In this document: piece after piece, positions 43,427-52,577 of the stretch
Layout of the letters: every line of letters begins with the position of its first letter
How positions within the stretch are numbered: the stretch's first letter is position 1
Source of the DNA: Virgifigura sp964551315
GTDB lineage: Bacteria; Pseudomonadota; Alphaproteobacteria; Dongiales; Dongiaceae
Assembly (NCBI GenBank): GCA_964551315.1
Contig: CAZKCM010000004.1
Coordinates: 1 to 64,000 of the forward strand
Direction of reading: 5' to 3'
Length of the DNA: 64,000 bases
Notes under the pieces: generated by a model
What the model saw: only the letters and a program-made list of their open reading frames with translations
What the model was told of the DNA's origin: nothing
The model's database searches: none
Made by a program: the position numbers and the translations under genes

Positions 43427-44155
43427 ATGGAAGCTTTGCCGTCATCGGCCGGTATCGAACCGCCCGCCCACGTGGCGATCATCATGGACGGCAACGGGCG
43501 CTGGGCGAAGGCCCGCGGCCTGCCGCGCACGGCGGGGCACCATCGCGGCGCCGATGCGGTTCGCCGCGCCGTTGCGGGTGCGGCCGAGCTTGGCATCTCC
43601 TATCTCACGCTCTATGGCTTTTCCTCCGAGAACTGGAAGCGGCCGGCCGCCGAGATCGACGATCTCATGAGCCTGCTGCGGATCTATCTGCAGCGAGAGA
43701 TCGCGGAGCTGCACGCCAACGGCATCCGGCTTCGCGTCATCGGCGAGCGGGAGCGGTTGGGCCAGGATCTGGTCCAGATGATCAATGCGGCGGAAGAGCG
43801 CACGGCCGAGAACACCCGGCTCAACCTCGTGGTCGCGCTCAGCTATGGCGGGCGAGGGGAGATCGCCCTTGCCGCGCGCCGCATTGCGGCTGAGGTACAG
43901 GCGGGCCGGCTGGTACCGGGCGACATCGACGAGGCCCTGTTCGCCCGCTATCTGCTGACGGCGGGGATGCCCGATCCCGACCTCGTCATCCGCACCAGCG
44001 GCGAGAAACGAATCAGCAACTTTCTGCTTTGGCAGTCGGCCTACGCGGAACTCGTCTTCGTGGATCGGCTGTGGCCCGACTTCACGAAGGATGACCTTCT
44101 CGATGCCATCCGAGAATTCCATTGCCGCGAGCGGCGCTACGGTGCCGCCGGCTAG
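43427..44155 (+). CDS. uppS: Isoprenyl transferase (undecaprenyl diphosphate synthase)
   Basis: 242 aa cis-prenyltransferase making the C55 lipid carrier for cell-wall and LPS synthesis. HVAIIMDGNGRWA with catalytic Asp21, then LTLYGFSSENWKRP and RTSGEKRISNFLLWQSAYAEL. The end overlaps the start of cdsA. Confidence 0.97.
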   Translation: MEALPSSAGIEPPAHVAIIMDGNGRWAKARGLPRTAGHHRGADAVRRAVAGAAELGISYLTLYGFSSENWKRPAAEIDDLMSLLRIYLQREIAELHANGIRLRVIGERERLGQDLVQMINAAEERTAENTRLNLVVALSYGGRGEIALAARRIAAEVQAGRLVPGDIDEALFARYLLTAGMPDPDLVIRTSGEKRISNFLLWQSAYAELVFVDRLWPDFTKDDLLDAIREFHCRERRYGAAG

Positions 44156-44960
44156 CAGTCGCCCGCTGCGGCGGCGCGTCGTCTCCGCCCTCGTGCTGGT
44201 TCCGGCGGCGCTGCTGGCCGCGGTGCTTGGAACGCCGTTTTGGGACGCCTTCGTCGCGCTGTTCGGAACCGTGATGGCGTGGGAATGGTCAAGGGTCTGC
44301 TCCGGACGGTCGCAGCCAGGCCTCGCCGGCATCATCCTCATGACCGCGGTACCGGCCGCGATCGCCGCCGCGGCGTTTGGAACCTATCGGGCGGCGTTCC
44401 TGATTCTATTCGCCGGAGCTGCCGGCACCGCGATCGCGGCGCGGCTCGGGCAGGTGCCGGCGCCCGGCTGGCAGGGCCTGGGGGTGCTCTATGTCGGCGT
44501 TCCCTGCATCGCCATCCAGTGGATCCGGGCCGGTGAGGCCGGGCTGGAGACGCTGCTGTGGCTGCTTGTGCTGGTCTGGGCGGTTGATACCGCGGCCTTT
44601 CTCGCCGGGCGGCGGTTCGGGGGCCCGAAGCTGGCGCCGCGAATCAGCCCGAACAAGACCTGGGCCGGGCTGGGCGGAGGCGTCCTGGGGGCCGCATTGG
44701 TCGGCCTGCTAGCGGCCGTTTGGCTGGGGAGCCCGTCGGTTTGGCCGCTCGTCGCGATCAGCGCCGGGCTGGGGCTTGTCGAGCAGGCCGGAGATCTGGC
44801 GGAATCCGCCGTCAAGCGGCGGTTCGGCGTCAAGGACAGCAGCGCCGTCATCCCAGGGCATGGCGGCGTGCTCGACCGCGTCGACGGCCTCATGGCGGTG
44901 GCGGTGGCGGTCGCCGCGCTGTCTCTGGCCGGTTCGGGGAGCGTTCTGTCGTGGCGGTGA
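44103..44960 (+). CDS. cdsA: Phosphatidate cytidylyltransferase
   Basis: 285 aa multi-helix membrane enzyme making CDP-diacylglycerol. The family signature SAVKRRFGVKDSSAVIPGHGGVLDRVD is intact near the C-terminus. The start is uncertain. ATG 44103 has AAGGA about 10 bases upstream; ATG 44091 and GTG 44142 are alternatives. All overlap the uppS end, as does the conserved hydrophobic N-terminus LRRRVVSALVLVPAALLAAV. Confidence 0.93.
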   Translation: MPSENSIAASGATVPPASSRPLRRRVVSALVLVPAALLAAVLGTPFWDAFVALFGTVMAWEWSRVCSGRSQPGLAGIILMTAVPAAIAAAAFGTYRAAFLILFAGAAGTAIAARLGQVPAPGWQGLGVLYVGVPCIAIQWIRAGEAGLETLLWLLVLVWAVDTAAFLAGRRFGGPKLAPRISPNKTWAGLGGGVLGAALVGLLAAVWLGSPSVWPLVAISAGLGLVEQAGDLAESAVKRRFGVKDSSAVIPGHGGVLDRVDGLMAVAVAVAALSLAGSGSVLSWR

Positions 44961-46147
44961 TCCCAACTTCGGCCAAGCGGCATCCCGACGCGGCAATCCG
45001 GCGCGTTACCATCCTCGGCTCGACCGGCTCGGTCGGGCGCAACACCCTTGATCTGCTCGAACGCCACGCCGACACCTTCGAAGTCGAGGCATTGACCGCG
45101 TTCGGCAATGTGGCGTTGCTCGCGGATCAGGCACGGCGTGTGAAGCCGCGCCTCGCGGTGGTTGCCGACCCGGCCGAACATCGCGCCCTTCGCGATGCGC
45201 TCGCCGGTACGGGAATTGAGACCGCGGCCGGAACCGACGCCGTTGTCGAGGCTGCCAGCCGCCCGGCCGATTGGGTGATGGCAGCCATCGTCGGCGCCGC
45301 CGGACTGGAGCCGACCATGGCCGCGATCCGGCGCGGCGCGATCGTTGCGCTCGCCAACAAGGAGTGCCTCGTCTGCGCGGGCGACCTGCTGATGCGGGAG
45401 GTCGCGCGCTGCGGCGCGACCCTGTTGCCGGTCGATTCGGAGCACAGTGCGATCTTCCAGGTCTTCGACTTCACCTGTCCCGACGCCGTCGAGCGGATCA
45501 TCCTCACCGCCTCCGGCGGGCCCTTCCGCACCAGCGACCGGGAAACGATGGCCCGCGCGACCCCGGCCGAAGCGACGGCGCATCCGAACTGGACCATGGG
45601 CGCGAAGATTTCCGTCGATTCGGCAACGATGATGAACAAAGGGCTTGAGCTCATCGAGGCCCATTACCTGTTCGGCCTGCCGGAGGACCGGATCGATATC
45701 CTCGTGCATCCGCAGTCCGTCATCCACAGCCTGGTCTCCTATGTCGACGGATCCGTGCTGGCCCAACTCGGCAGCCCGGACATGCGGACGCCGATCGCCT
45801 ACGCGCTCGGCTGGCCGAAACGGATCACCGCGCCGTCTCCGCGTCTTGATCTGGCGAAGATCGCGACCCTGACCTTCGAGGCGCCCGATCTCGGCCGGTT
45901 CCCCGCGCTCCGCCTGGCGCGGGAAGCCTTGCAAACGGGAGGCGACGCGCCCACTATTTTGAATGCGGCGAACGAGGTGGCCGTTCAGGAGTTTTTGGCA
46001 GGCACCGTCGGGTTCCTTGACATCGCCCGTATCGTCGAGCAGACCCTGGCGCGGGTGCCGCGCGGGCCGCTCGGCTCGCTCGAGGACGTGAAGGCGGCAG
46101 ACGCCGCGGCGCGCGAGGAGGCTCGGCGGCTGCTCGCGGCGCGCTGA
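44951..46147 (+). CDS. dxr: 1-deoxy-D-xylulose-5-phosphate reductoisomerase
   Basis: 398 aa; second step of the MEP isoprenoid pathway, NADPH-dependent. GSTGSVGRNTLDLLERH nucleotide fold, ALANKECLVCAGDLLM, LPVDSEHSAIFQ with active-site acids, and ISVDSATMMNKGLELIEA. Starts at GTG 44951 (or 44957) overlapping the cdsA end, with GGGGAG upstream; the longer frame inside cdsA is spurious. Confidence 0.97.
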   Translation: MAVIPTSAKRHPDAAIRRVTILGSTGSVGRNTLDLLERHADTFEVEALTAFGNVALLADQARRVKPRLAVVADPAEHRALRDALAGTGIETAAGTDAVVEAASRPADWVMAAIVGAAGLEPTMAAIRRGAIVALANKECLVCAGDLLMREVARCGATLLPVDSEHSAIFQVFDFTCPDAVERIILTASGGPFRTSDRETMARATPAEATAHPNWTMGAKISVDSATMMNKGLELIEAHYLFGLPEDRIDILVHPQSVIHSLVSYVDGSVLAQLGSPDMRTPIAYALGWPKRITAPSPRLDLAKIATLTFEAPDLGRFPALRLAREALQTGGDAPTILNAANEVAVQEFLAGTVGFLDIARIVEQTLARVPRGPLGSLEDVKAADAAAREEARRLLAAR

Positions 46148-46211
46148 AGCGCCGGCATTTGTTTAGGCGGCGCTGGCATGAATGTGCTAATGCTGCCGCC
46201 CTTCACCAGCG

Positions 46212-46232
46212 GACCCGGAATGTCTCCGGGTC
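46212..46232 (+). other. Perfect 8-bp hairpin between dxr and rseP
   Basis: GACCCGGA / TCCGGGTC with loop ATGTC, ending 25 bp before the rseP start. Either a terminator-like structure after dxr or a 5' leader hairpin near the rseP ribosome site. Confidence 0.5.
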
Positions 46233-46256
46233 GGGAAAGAGATCTGGATTCGCCTC

Positions 46257-47393
46257 ATGGATATCTTGACCGGAATGCCGCTCTACGTCGTCAGCTTCCT
46301 GCTCGTCCTGACGGTGCTGGTGTTCGTCCACGAACTTGGGCACTTTCTGGTCGCACGCTGGAACGGCGTCCGCGTCGAGGTATTCTCGATCGGCTTCGGC
46401 CCGGAGCTCTTCGGGCGAACGGATAGGTTGGGCACGCGCTGGAAATTCAGCGCCCTGCCGCTTGGCGGCTACGTCAAGATGTTCGGCCATACCGATTCCG
46501 TTCTCGATCCGAACGGCCGAGAGCGGCCGATGACCGAGGAGGAGCGGAAGGTCTCCTTCCACCACAAGCGGGTGGGACAGCGCAGCGCCATCGTGGCGGC
46601 TGGTCCTTTCGCGAACTTCCTGTTCGCCCTCGTTCTCCTCGCCGGCCTGTTCATGGTCTATGGGCAGCAATACTCGTCGCCCGTGGTCGGCATGGTGGTC
46701 GAGAACAGCGCCGCCGATCGCGCGGGCATCCTGCCGGGAGACCGGATCGTCGAACTCAACGGCAGGACGATCGCCCGCTTCGAGGACATCGCCGCCACCG
46801 TGCAGCTGGGGCTGGACGAGCCCCTCCATGTCGTCATTGAGCGGAACGGCGAGCGCGTCGAGCTGACCGCCTATCCGGAGATCGTTGTCCAGCGGGACAA
46901 TTTCGGAATGGAGCACCGGATCGGCCGCCTCGGCATCGCCAGCACGGGCGCGGGAGAGGTCGTCCGCCACGGTCCGGTCGGCGCAGTCTGGTCGGCCGCC
47001 GAGGAGATCTATCGCCTGTCGGTCGGCACCTTGAAGGCGGTTTGGCAGATGATCGCGGGTACCCGGCCGACGGAAGAGCTCGGCGGCGTCATTCGCATCG
47101 CCAAGATGTCCGGCGACGTCGCCCAGACCGGGCTGGTCTCGCTGATCGGATTTTCGGCGCTTCTGTCGGTGAATCTCGGCCTCATCAACCTGTTCCCGGT
47201 TCCGATGCTGGACGGCGGCCATCTGGTGTTCTATGCGGCCGAGGTAATCCGCGGGAAACCGCTGGGGCCGCGGGCGCAGGAGTGGGGATTCCGCATCGGG
47301 TTGGCGCTGGTTCTCACCCTGATGGTCTTTGCGACCTGGAATGATTTGGTTACCTTGCACGTCGTCGATTTCGTCAGGGGCCTGATTACCTAA
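46257..47393 (+). CDS. rseP: RIP metalloprotease RseP (site-2 protease family)
   Basis: 378 aa inner-membrane zinc protease that cleaves anti-sigma factors and remnant signal peptides within the membrane. HELGH at residues 25-29 in the first helix, a PDZ domain in the middle (VVGMVVENSAADRAGILPGDRIVELNG), and the third metal-ligand region NLFPVPMLDGGHL near the C-terminus. One PDZ domain is visible; E. coli RseP has two. Sits before bamA as in most proteobacteria. Confidence 0.96.
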   Translation: MDILTGMPLYVVSFLLVLTVLVFVHELGHFLVARWNGVRVEVFSIGFGPELFGRTDRLGTRWKFSALPLGGYVKMFGHTDSVLDPNGRERPMTEEERKVSFHHKRVGQRSAIVAAGPFANFLFALVLLAGLFMVYGQQYSSPVVGMVVENSAADRAGILPGDRIVELNGRTIARFEDIAATVQLGLDEPLHVVIERNGERVELTAYPEIVVQRDNFGMEHRIGRLGIASTGAGEVVRHGPVGAVWSAAEEIYRLSVGTLKAVWQMIAGTRPTEELGGVIRIAKMSGDVAQTGLVSLIGFSALLSVNLGLINLFPVPMLDGGHLVFYAAEVIRGKPLGPRAQEWGFRIGLALVLTLMVFATWNDLVTLHVVDFVRGLIT

Positions 47394-47422
47394 CCCACGT
47401 CTCAGGCAGGGGGATCACACTT

Positions 47423-49714
47423 TTGCGGGGTTGGATTGCAGCGTTGGCGGTCGCCGTCGGTTTGGCGATCACCGTCGGGCCGGTGCATATGCGCATTGCG
47501 GCGGCCCAGGAGATCTTCACCGGGGAACCGATCCGGGCGATCCGCATCGAGGGAACGCAGCGCATCGAGCCGCAAACGGTCCGCTCCTACATGCAACTCG
47601 ACGCAGGCGACCCGTTTTCGGCGGACCTGATCGACCGCGCGCTCAAGAACCTGTTTGCAACCGGGTTGTTCGCCGACGTCGCATTTCGCCGCGAGGGCGA
47701 CACGCTGATCGTCCAGGTGGTCGAGAACCCGATCATTAATCGACTTGCCTTCGAAGGGAACGACCGCATCGACGACGAGACGCTGGAAGCAGAGGTTCAG
47801 CTCCGCCCCCGCGTCGTCTTCACCCAGACCCGGGTTCAGAGCGACGCGCGCCGCATCCTCGAGATTTACCGGCGCAGCGGGCGGTTCGCGGCCACGGTCG
47901 AACCGAAGGTGATCCCGCTGGAGCAGAACCGCGTCGATCTCGTCTTCGAGATCAACGAGGGGCCGGTCACCCGGGTCGAGCGGATCGATTTCGTCGGCAA
48001 CGAGGCGTTCAGCGACGGCACCCTTCGCGGAGAGATTCTTACGCAGGAAAGCGCGTGGTATCGTCCGTTCTCGACCACCGACACCTACGACCCGGACCGC
48101 CTGACGGTCGACCGTGAAGCGTTGCGGAACTTCTACCTCAAAGAGGGCTATGCGGATTTCCGGGTTATATCGGCCGTCGCCGAGCTGTCTCCGGACCGGG
48201 AATCTTTCTTCATCACCTTCACCGTGGACGAGGGCGAACGGTACCGGTTTGGCGATGTCAACATCTCGACGACGCTTCGTGATCTCGATCCCGAGACGCT
48301 TCGCGACGACATCACCACCAAGGCCGGGGATTGGTACGACGCGTCCAAGGTCGAGGCAAGCATCACCGCGCTCACCGACGCCGTCGGCGAGCTCGGTTAC
48401 GCGTTCGTCGACGTTCAGCCGCGCCTTGAGCGAGACCGCGAGAACAAGGTCATCAATCTGACCTACGACATTCAGGAAGGCCCGCGCGTGTTCATCGAGC
48501 GGATCGACATCTCCGGCAACGTGCGGACTCTCGACAAGGTCATTCGCCGCGAGTTCCGGTTGGTCGAAGGCGACGCCTTCAACACCGCCAGGCTCCGGCG
48601 AACGCGGCAGCGGATCCAGAATCTCGGCTACTTCAGCAGGGTCGACATCCGGACCGTGCCCAGCGACAGCCCGGACAAGACCGTCATCGAGGTCGATGTG
48701 CAGGAGCAGGCGACCGGCGAGCTGACCTTCGGTATCGGGTTCTCGACCGCCGAAGGCCCGTTGGCTGATGTCGGGCTGCGCGAGCGCAACCTGCTGGGTC
48801 GCGGTCAGGATCTTCGGTTGAACTTCACCCTCTCCGGACGCCGTTCGCAGATCGACCTGAGCTTCACCGAACCCTACTTCCTGGACCGGCCGCTTGCAGC
48901 CGGCATCGACCTGTTCCGGACCGAGATCGACCGCCGCGAGAGCTCGTTCGACGAGAAGAACCTCGGGGGCGGATTCCGGTTCGGATACGACATCACGGAA
49001 TATCTGCGCCAGACGGTCCGCTACACGCTCAGCCAGAACGAAATCGTCGATGTCGATGACGACGCCTCGCTGGCGATCCGGCAGCAGGAGGGAGAGACCA
49101 TCTCGTCCGTCGTCGGCCAGAGCCTGACCTACGACCGGCGCGACAACCGCTTCAACCCGACCGAAGGATACTATCTCAACCTCCGGAACGACGTGGCCGG
49201 GCTCGGCGGCGACGTCAAATATCTGCGGACCCGGGTCGGGGCCGCGTACTACCTGCCACTCACTGACGATCTGATCGCGAGCGTAAGCGGCGAGGTGGGA
49301 TACATCTTCGGCTTCGGCGGTGAGGACGTTCGGATCACCGACGCCTTCTTCCTCGGCGGCAACAGCCTGCGCGGTTTCGCGACCGCCGGTGTCGGTCCAC
49401 GCGACGTCAACACCGACGACGCGCTGGGCGGCAACACCTTCGCCGCCGGTTCCGTGGAGCTGTCGTTTCCGCTCGGCCTGCCGGAGGAGTATCAGATTCG
49501 CGGGCGCGTTTTCACGGATTTCGGTACATTGACGGACACCGACACCGACGTTCCCGGGGTCAGGGATGACGCCAGCCTGCGCGCCTCGGTGGGGACGGGC
49601 ATCACCTGGCACTCTCCTCTCGGCCCCCTCGCGCTGGATCTTGCGTTTCCGGTTGCAAAAGAGGACTTTGACGAGGAAGAGGTATTCAGGTTCAGTATCG
49701 GTACGAGATTCTGA
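47423..49714 (+). CDS. bamA: Outer membrane protein assembly factor BamA
   Basis: 763 aa core of the BAM complex inserting beta-barrel proteins. The signal peptide needs the TTG start at 47423, which has GGGGGA 9 bases upstream; the next ATG falls inside the signal. Five POTRA domains (about residues 34-430) begin IRAIRIEGTQRIEPQTVRSY. The barrel has the conserved lid-loop residues in FFLGGNSLRGFA and ends FRFSIGTRF with a C-terminal Phe. Confidence 0.96.
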   Translation: MRGWIAALAVAVGLAITVGPVHMRIAAAQEIFTGEPIRAIRIEGTQRIEPQTVRSYMQLDAGDPFSADLIDRALKNLFATGLFADVAFRREGDTLIVQVVENPIINRLAFEGNDRIDDETLEAEVQLRPRVVFTQTRVQSDARRILEIYRRSGRFAATVEPKVIPLEQNRVDLVFEINEGPVTRVERIDFVGNEAFSDGTLRGEILTQESAWYRPFSTTDTYDPDRLTVDREALRNFYLKEGYADFRVISAVAELSPDRESFFITFTVDEGERYRFGDVNISTTLRDLDPETLRDDITTKAGDWYDASKVEASITALTDAVGELGYAFVDVQPRLERDRENKVINLTYDIQEGPRVFIERIDISGNVRTLDKVIRREFRLVEGDAFNTARLRRTRQRIQNLGYFSRVDIRTVPSDSPDKTVIEVDVQEQATGELTFGIGFSTAEGPLADVGLRERNLLGRGQDLRLNFTLSGRRSQIDLSFTEPYFLDRPLAAGIDLFRTEIDRRESSFDEKNLGGGFRFGYDITEYLRQTVRYTLSQNEIVDVDDDASLAIRQQEGETISSVVGQSLTYDRRDNRFNPTEGYYLNLRNDVAGLGGDVKYLRTRVGAAYYLPLTDDLIASVSGEVGYIFGFGGEDVRITDAFFLGGNSLRGFATAGVGPRDVNTDDALGGNTFAAGSVELSFPLGLPEEYQIRGRVFTDFGTLTDTDTDVPGVRDDASLRASVGTGITWHSPLGPLALDLAFPVAKEDFDEEEVFRFSIGTRF

Positions 49715-49715
49715 T

Positions 49716-50291
49716 ATGCAGACCTTGACCAGGTTATCGGCAGCCTTTGCCATTGCTTTGACCGCGCTTGCCTTGGCCGCGCCGACCGTTCGTCCTGCGG
49801 CGGCGCAGGGCACCGGGGAGGTTCCCCTGGTGGTCGCGGTTCTCGATATCCAGAAGGTCATGCGGGAAAGCACCGCGGCAAAGGCCATTCAGGCGGAGTT
49901 GGAGGAGCAGCGGGAGACCTATCAGGCGGAGCTTGCGCAGCAGGAGCGGAAGTTGCGCGCCGCCGATCAGGACTTGGCGGCAGACCGCCCGACTCTTTCG
50001 CAGGAGGCGTTCGCGGAGCGGCGCGAGGATCTCGAAGAGCAAGCGACCCAGCTCCGCCGGGACGTCCAGACCCGCAAGGAGCAGCTGGAGGCGATGTACA
50101 ACGAGGGGATGACGCAGATCCGTCAGGCTCTGATCGAGGTGGTCGCCGAAGTTGCGCGGGAGCGCGGCGCAACGCTCGTCCTGAGCAAATCGCAGGTCGT
50201 CATGGCGTCGAGCGCGTTCGACATCACCGAGGAGGTCATGCAGAAGTTGAACGCCAAGCTACCGGAGGTCAGCTTGGCCGCTCCGCAATGA
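49716..50291 (+). CDS. skp: OmpH/Skp family periplasmic chaperone
   Basis: 191 aa. Signal peptide to about residue 31 (APTVRPAAAQ); then VVAVLDIQKVMRESTAAKAIQAELE and a long Glu/Gln/Arg-rich coiled-coil arm. The C-terminal strand segment GATLVLSKSQVVMASSAFDITEEVM closes the trimer body. Holds unfolded outer-membrane proteins in the periplasm for BamA. Starts one base after the bamA stop. Confidence 0.92.
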   Translation: MQTLTRLSAAFAIALTALALAAPTVRPAAAQGTGEVPLVVAVLDIQKVMRESTAAKAIQAELEEQRETYQAELAQQERKLRAADQDLAADRPTLSQEAFAERREDLEEQATQLRRDVQTRKEQLEAMYNEGMTQIRQALIEVVAEVARERGATLVLSKSQVVMASSAFDITEEVMQKLNAKLPEVSLAAPQ

Positions 50292-50318
50292 GGAGCGCAT
50301 CATGCCCCGAACGGCTTT

Positions 50319-50356
50319 GCCCCCGGGATGGCAAGGGGTGGCCTAGGGGCCTTTTT
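50319..50356 (+). terminator. Possible terminator between skp and fabZ
   Basis: GCCCC (50319-50323) can pair with GGGGC (50346-50350) followed by CTTTTT. A second imperfect hairpin lies at about 50398-50426. The 201-bp gap is where lpxD normally sits. Confidence 0.4.
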
Positions 50357-50492
50357 CGGAGAGGAAGCAGAGAAGGATGAACAGCCGGGACGAGCTGGCG
50401 CACCCGGGCAGGTGCCCGGTGGGCGCAGCGCGCAATGAGGGCCGGGGGACTGCCCTGGGGCAATCCCTGGATGAAAGGGGGAGGTCGGCCCG

Positions 50493-50963
50493 ATGAACGA
50501 GGTCGGTACGGCGACCGGCAGCGGAACCAGCGTCGACATCGGTCGGGTCATGGAGATGATCCCGCACCGTTACCCCTTTCTGATGATCGATCGGGTCGTT
50601 GACATCCTGCGCGACGAAAGCGCCGTCGGGATCAAGAACGTGACGATCAACGAGCCGTTCTTTGCCGGTCACTTCCCGCGTCAGCCAGTCATGCCAGGCG
50701 TCCTGATCATCGAGGCGATGGCCCAGACGGCCGCCGTCCTGGTCGTTGAGACGCTCGGCCCCGAATCCGAAGGAAAGCTGGTCTACTTCATGTCGGTCGA
50801 CAATGCACGCTTCCGGAAGCCGGTGCTTCCGGGCGATCAGCTCCGTGTGCATGTGACCAAAGAGCGGAACCGGGGCGCCGTCTGGAAGTTCAGCGGGGAA
50901 GCGCGGGTCGACGGAAAGCTCGTCGCCGAGGCGACGTTCGCCGCCATGATCCGAGAGGATTGA
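50493..50963 (+). CDS. fabZ: 3-hydroxyacyl-[acyl-carrier-protein] dehydratase FabZ
   Basis: 156 aa hot-dog-fold dehydratase of fatty-acid synthesis. MIPHRYPFLMIDRV, catalytic His60 in FFAGHFPRQPVMPGV and Glu74 in IIEAMAQ. ATG 50493, GGGGGAGG upstream. Begins the fabZ-lpxA-lpxI-lpxB run; its stop overlaps lpxA (TGATG). Confidence 0.97.
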   Translation: MNEVGTATGSGTSVDIGRVMEMIPHRYPFLMIDRVVDILRDESAVGIKNVTINEPFFAGHFPRQPVMPGVLIIEAMAQTAAVLVVETLGPESEGKLVYFMSVDNARFRKPVLPGDQLRVHVTKERNRGAVWKFSGEARVDGKLVAEATFAAMIRED

Positions 50964-51763
50964 TGGCCGGCATTCATCCGACCGCGATCATCGAGCCCGG
51001 TGCCCGTATCGGGGCAGGGGTCTTCATTGGCCCCTATTGCTGCGTGGGACCGGAGGTCGAACTCGGGCCGCGGGTCAAACTGATCGCTCATGTCGTCGTG
51101 GCCGGCCGCACGAAGATCGGCGCGGACACGGTCGTCTCGCCGTTTGCCTCCCTCGGCTCCCCGCCGCAGCATCAGGCCTTCCGCGGCGAGCCGTCCGAGC
51201 TTGTCATCGGCGAGCGTAACGTCATACGCGAACACGTAACCATCAACCCCGGAACCGCCGGCGGACGGATGGGCACCCATGTCGGCAATGACGGGTTCTT
51301 CATGGTCGGCGCCCACATCGCCCATGACTGCCGGATCGGCGACCATGTAATCATGGCGAACAACGCGACCCTCGGAGGGCATGTCGAGGTCGAGGACTAT
51401 GCCGTGATTGGCGGCCTTTCGGCGATCCACCAGCACGTTCGCATTGGGCGGCACTCCATGATCGGCGGCATGTCCGCGGTGGCACAGGACGTCATCCCCT
51501 ATGGCCTCGTCGTAGGCAACCGCGCGCGGCTGACCGGGCTTAACCTCGTCGGTCTGAAGCGCCGCAATTTCTCCCGGCCGGACATTCACGCCCTGAGGTC
51601 CGCCTACCGGCAGATCTTCGCCGACGAGCGGAACTTTGCGGAGCGGCTTGCCGACGTTGCCGCGGCCTTCAAAGATTGCCGCCCAGTCATGGACGTTATC
51701 GAATTCATCCGCAATGCGTCCGAGCGGTCGATCTGCCGGCCGCGAGCGAGGGATGCCGCCTAA
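50963..51763 (+). CDS. lpxA: UDP-N-acetylglucosamine acyltransferase LpxA
   Basis: 266 aa, first enzyme of lipid A synthesis; left-handed beta-helix of hexapeptide repeats. Catalytic-type His118/His121 in VGAHIAHDCRIGDHVIMANNATLGGH, then GGLSAIHQHVRIG and NLVGLKRRNFSRPDIHALRSAYR. Whether it acylates GlcNAc or the 3-amino sugar cannot be read by eye. Start ATG 50963 (GAGAGGATTG upstream); the lpxI start lies inside its end. Confidence 0.97.
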   Translation: MAGIHPTAIIEPGARIGAGVFIGPYCCVGPEVELGPRVKLIAHVVVAGRTKIGADTVVSPFASLGSPPQHQAFRGEPSELVIGERNVIREHVTINPGTAGGRMGTHVGNDGFFMVGAHIAHDCRIGDHVIMANNATLGGHVEVEDYAVIGGLSAIHQHVRIGRHSMIGGMSAVAQDVIPYGLVVGNRARLTGLNLVGLKRRNFSRPDIHALRSAYRQIFADERNFAERLADVAAAFKDCRPVMDVIEFIRNASERSICRPRARDAA

Positions 51764-52577
51764 GATCGGCATTCTCGCCGGCGGCGGCGCGCTTCCGGCG
51801 CGGCTGGTCACGGCCTGTCGTGCGCTCGGGCGAGACTGCTTCGTGCTCGCTTTCGAGGGCCAGACCGACGACGCCACCGTGACGGACGTCGCGCATGCCT
51901 GGGTACGGCTCGGCGCCGCAGGTCGGGCGATCGAGCTGCTGCACGCGGCGGGGGTCGAGGAACTCGTCATGGCCGGTCGGATCCGGCGCCCGTCGCTGGC
52001 GGCGCTCCGTCCCGACCGCCGGGCCGCCCGGTTCTTCGCGCAGGCCGGCAGCCGCGTGTTTGGCGACGATGGTCTGCTCAAGGCCCTTATCGATGTCCTG
52101 GAGCGAGAGGAGGGGTTTCGCGTGATCGAGCCAAACAGCCTGCTCGCCGCTCTGACGATTCCGCCGGGCTGCCTGGGTCGGCGGCGGCCCGGCCCTGCGG
52201 ACGAGGACGACATCGCCCGAGGCATTACCGTGGCCCGCGAGCTCGGCCGGCTGGACATTGGCCAAGCAGTGGTCGTCTGCGAGGGGGTCGTCCTGGGCGT
52301 CGAAGCGGCAGAGGGGACGGATGCGCTGATCGACCGCTGCGGAATGCTGAAAGGGGCGGCGCGCGGCGGGGTGCTGGTCAAGGTCCGGAAGCCGCAGCAG
52401 GAGCAGCGGGCCGATCCGCCGGCCATCGGCCCGGAGACGGTGCGGAGGGTGGCGGCTGCCGGGCTTCATGGAATCGCCGTGGAGGCTGGCGCTGCCCTCG
52501 TCATCGATGCCGACGCCGTCGCCGCAGCCGCCGACGCCGCCGGCTTGTTCGTGATCGGCATCGAGGTGCCCGGTTGA
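51753..52577 (+). CDS. lpxI: UDP-2,3-diacylglucosamine diphosphatase LpxI
   Basis: 274 aa; the alphaproteobacterial alternative to LpxH, making lipid X. KIGILAGGGALPARLV at the N-terminus, LLAALTIPPGCLGRRRPGPADEDDI in the middle and DTLIDRC-type catalytic segment (here GTDALIDRCGMLKG). Overlaps lpxA by 11 bases; its TGA overlaps the lpxB TTG. Confidence 0.95.
   Translation: MPPKIGILAGGGALPARLVTACRALGRDCFVLAFEGQTDDATVTDVAHAWVRLGAAGRAIELLHAAGVEELVMAGRIRRPSLAALRPDRRAARFFAQAGSRVFGDDGLLKALIDVLEREEGFRVIEPNSLLAALTIPPGCLGRRRPGPADEDDIARGITVARELGRLDIGQAVVVCEGVVLGVEAAEGTDALIDRCGMLKGAARGGVLVKVRKPQQEQRADPPAIGPETVRRVAAAGLHGIAVEAGAALVIDADAVAAAADAAGLFVIGIEVPG

Noticed and set aside
47402..49888. Minus-strand open frame of 828 codons opposite bamA
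   Set aside because: Shadow of BamA codons; low-complexity composition and no recognisable domain.
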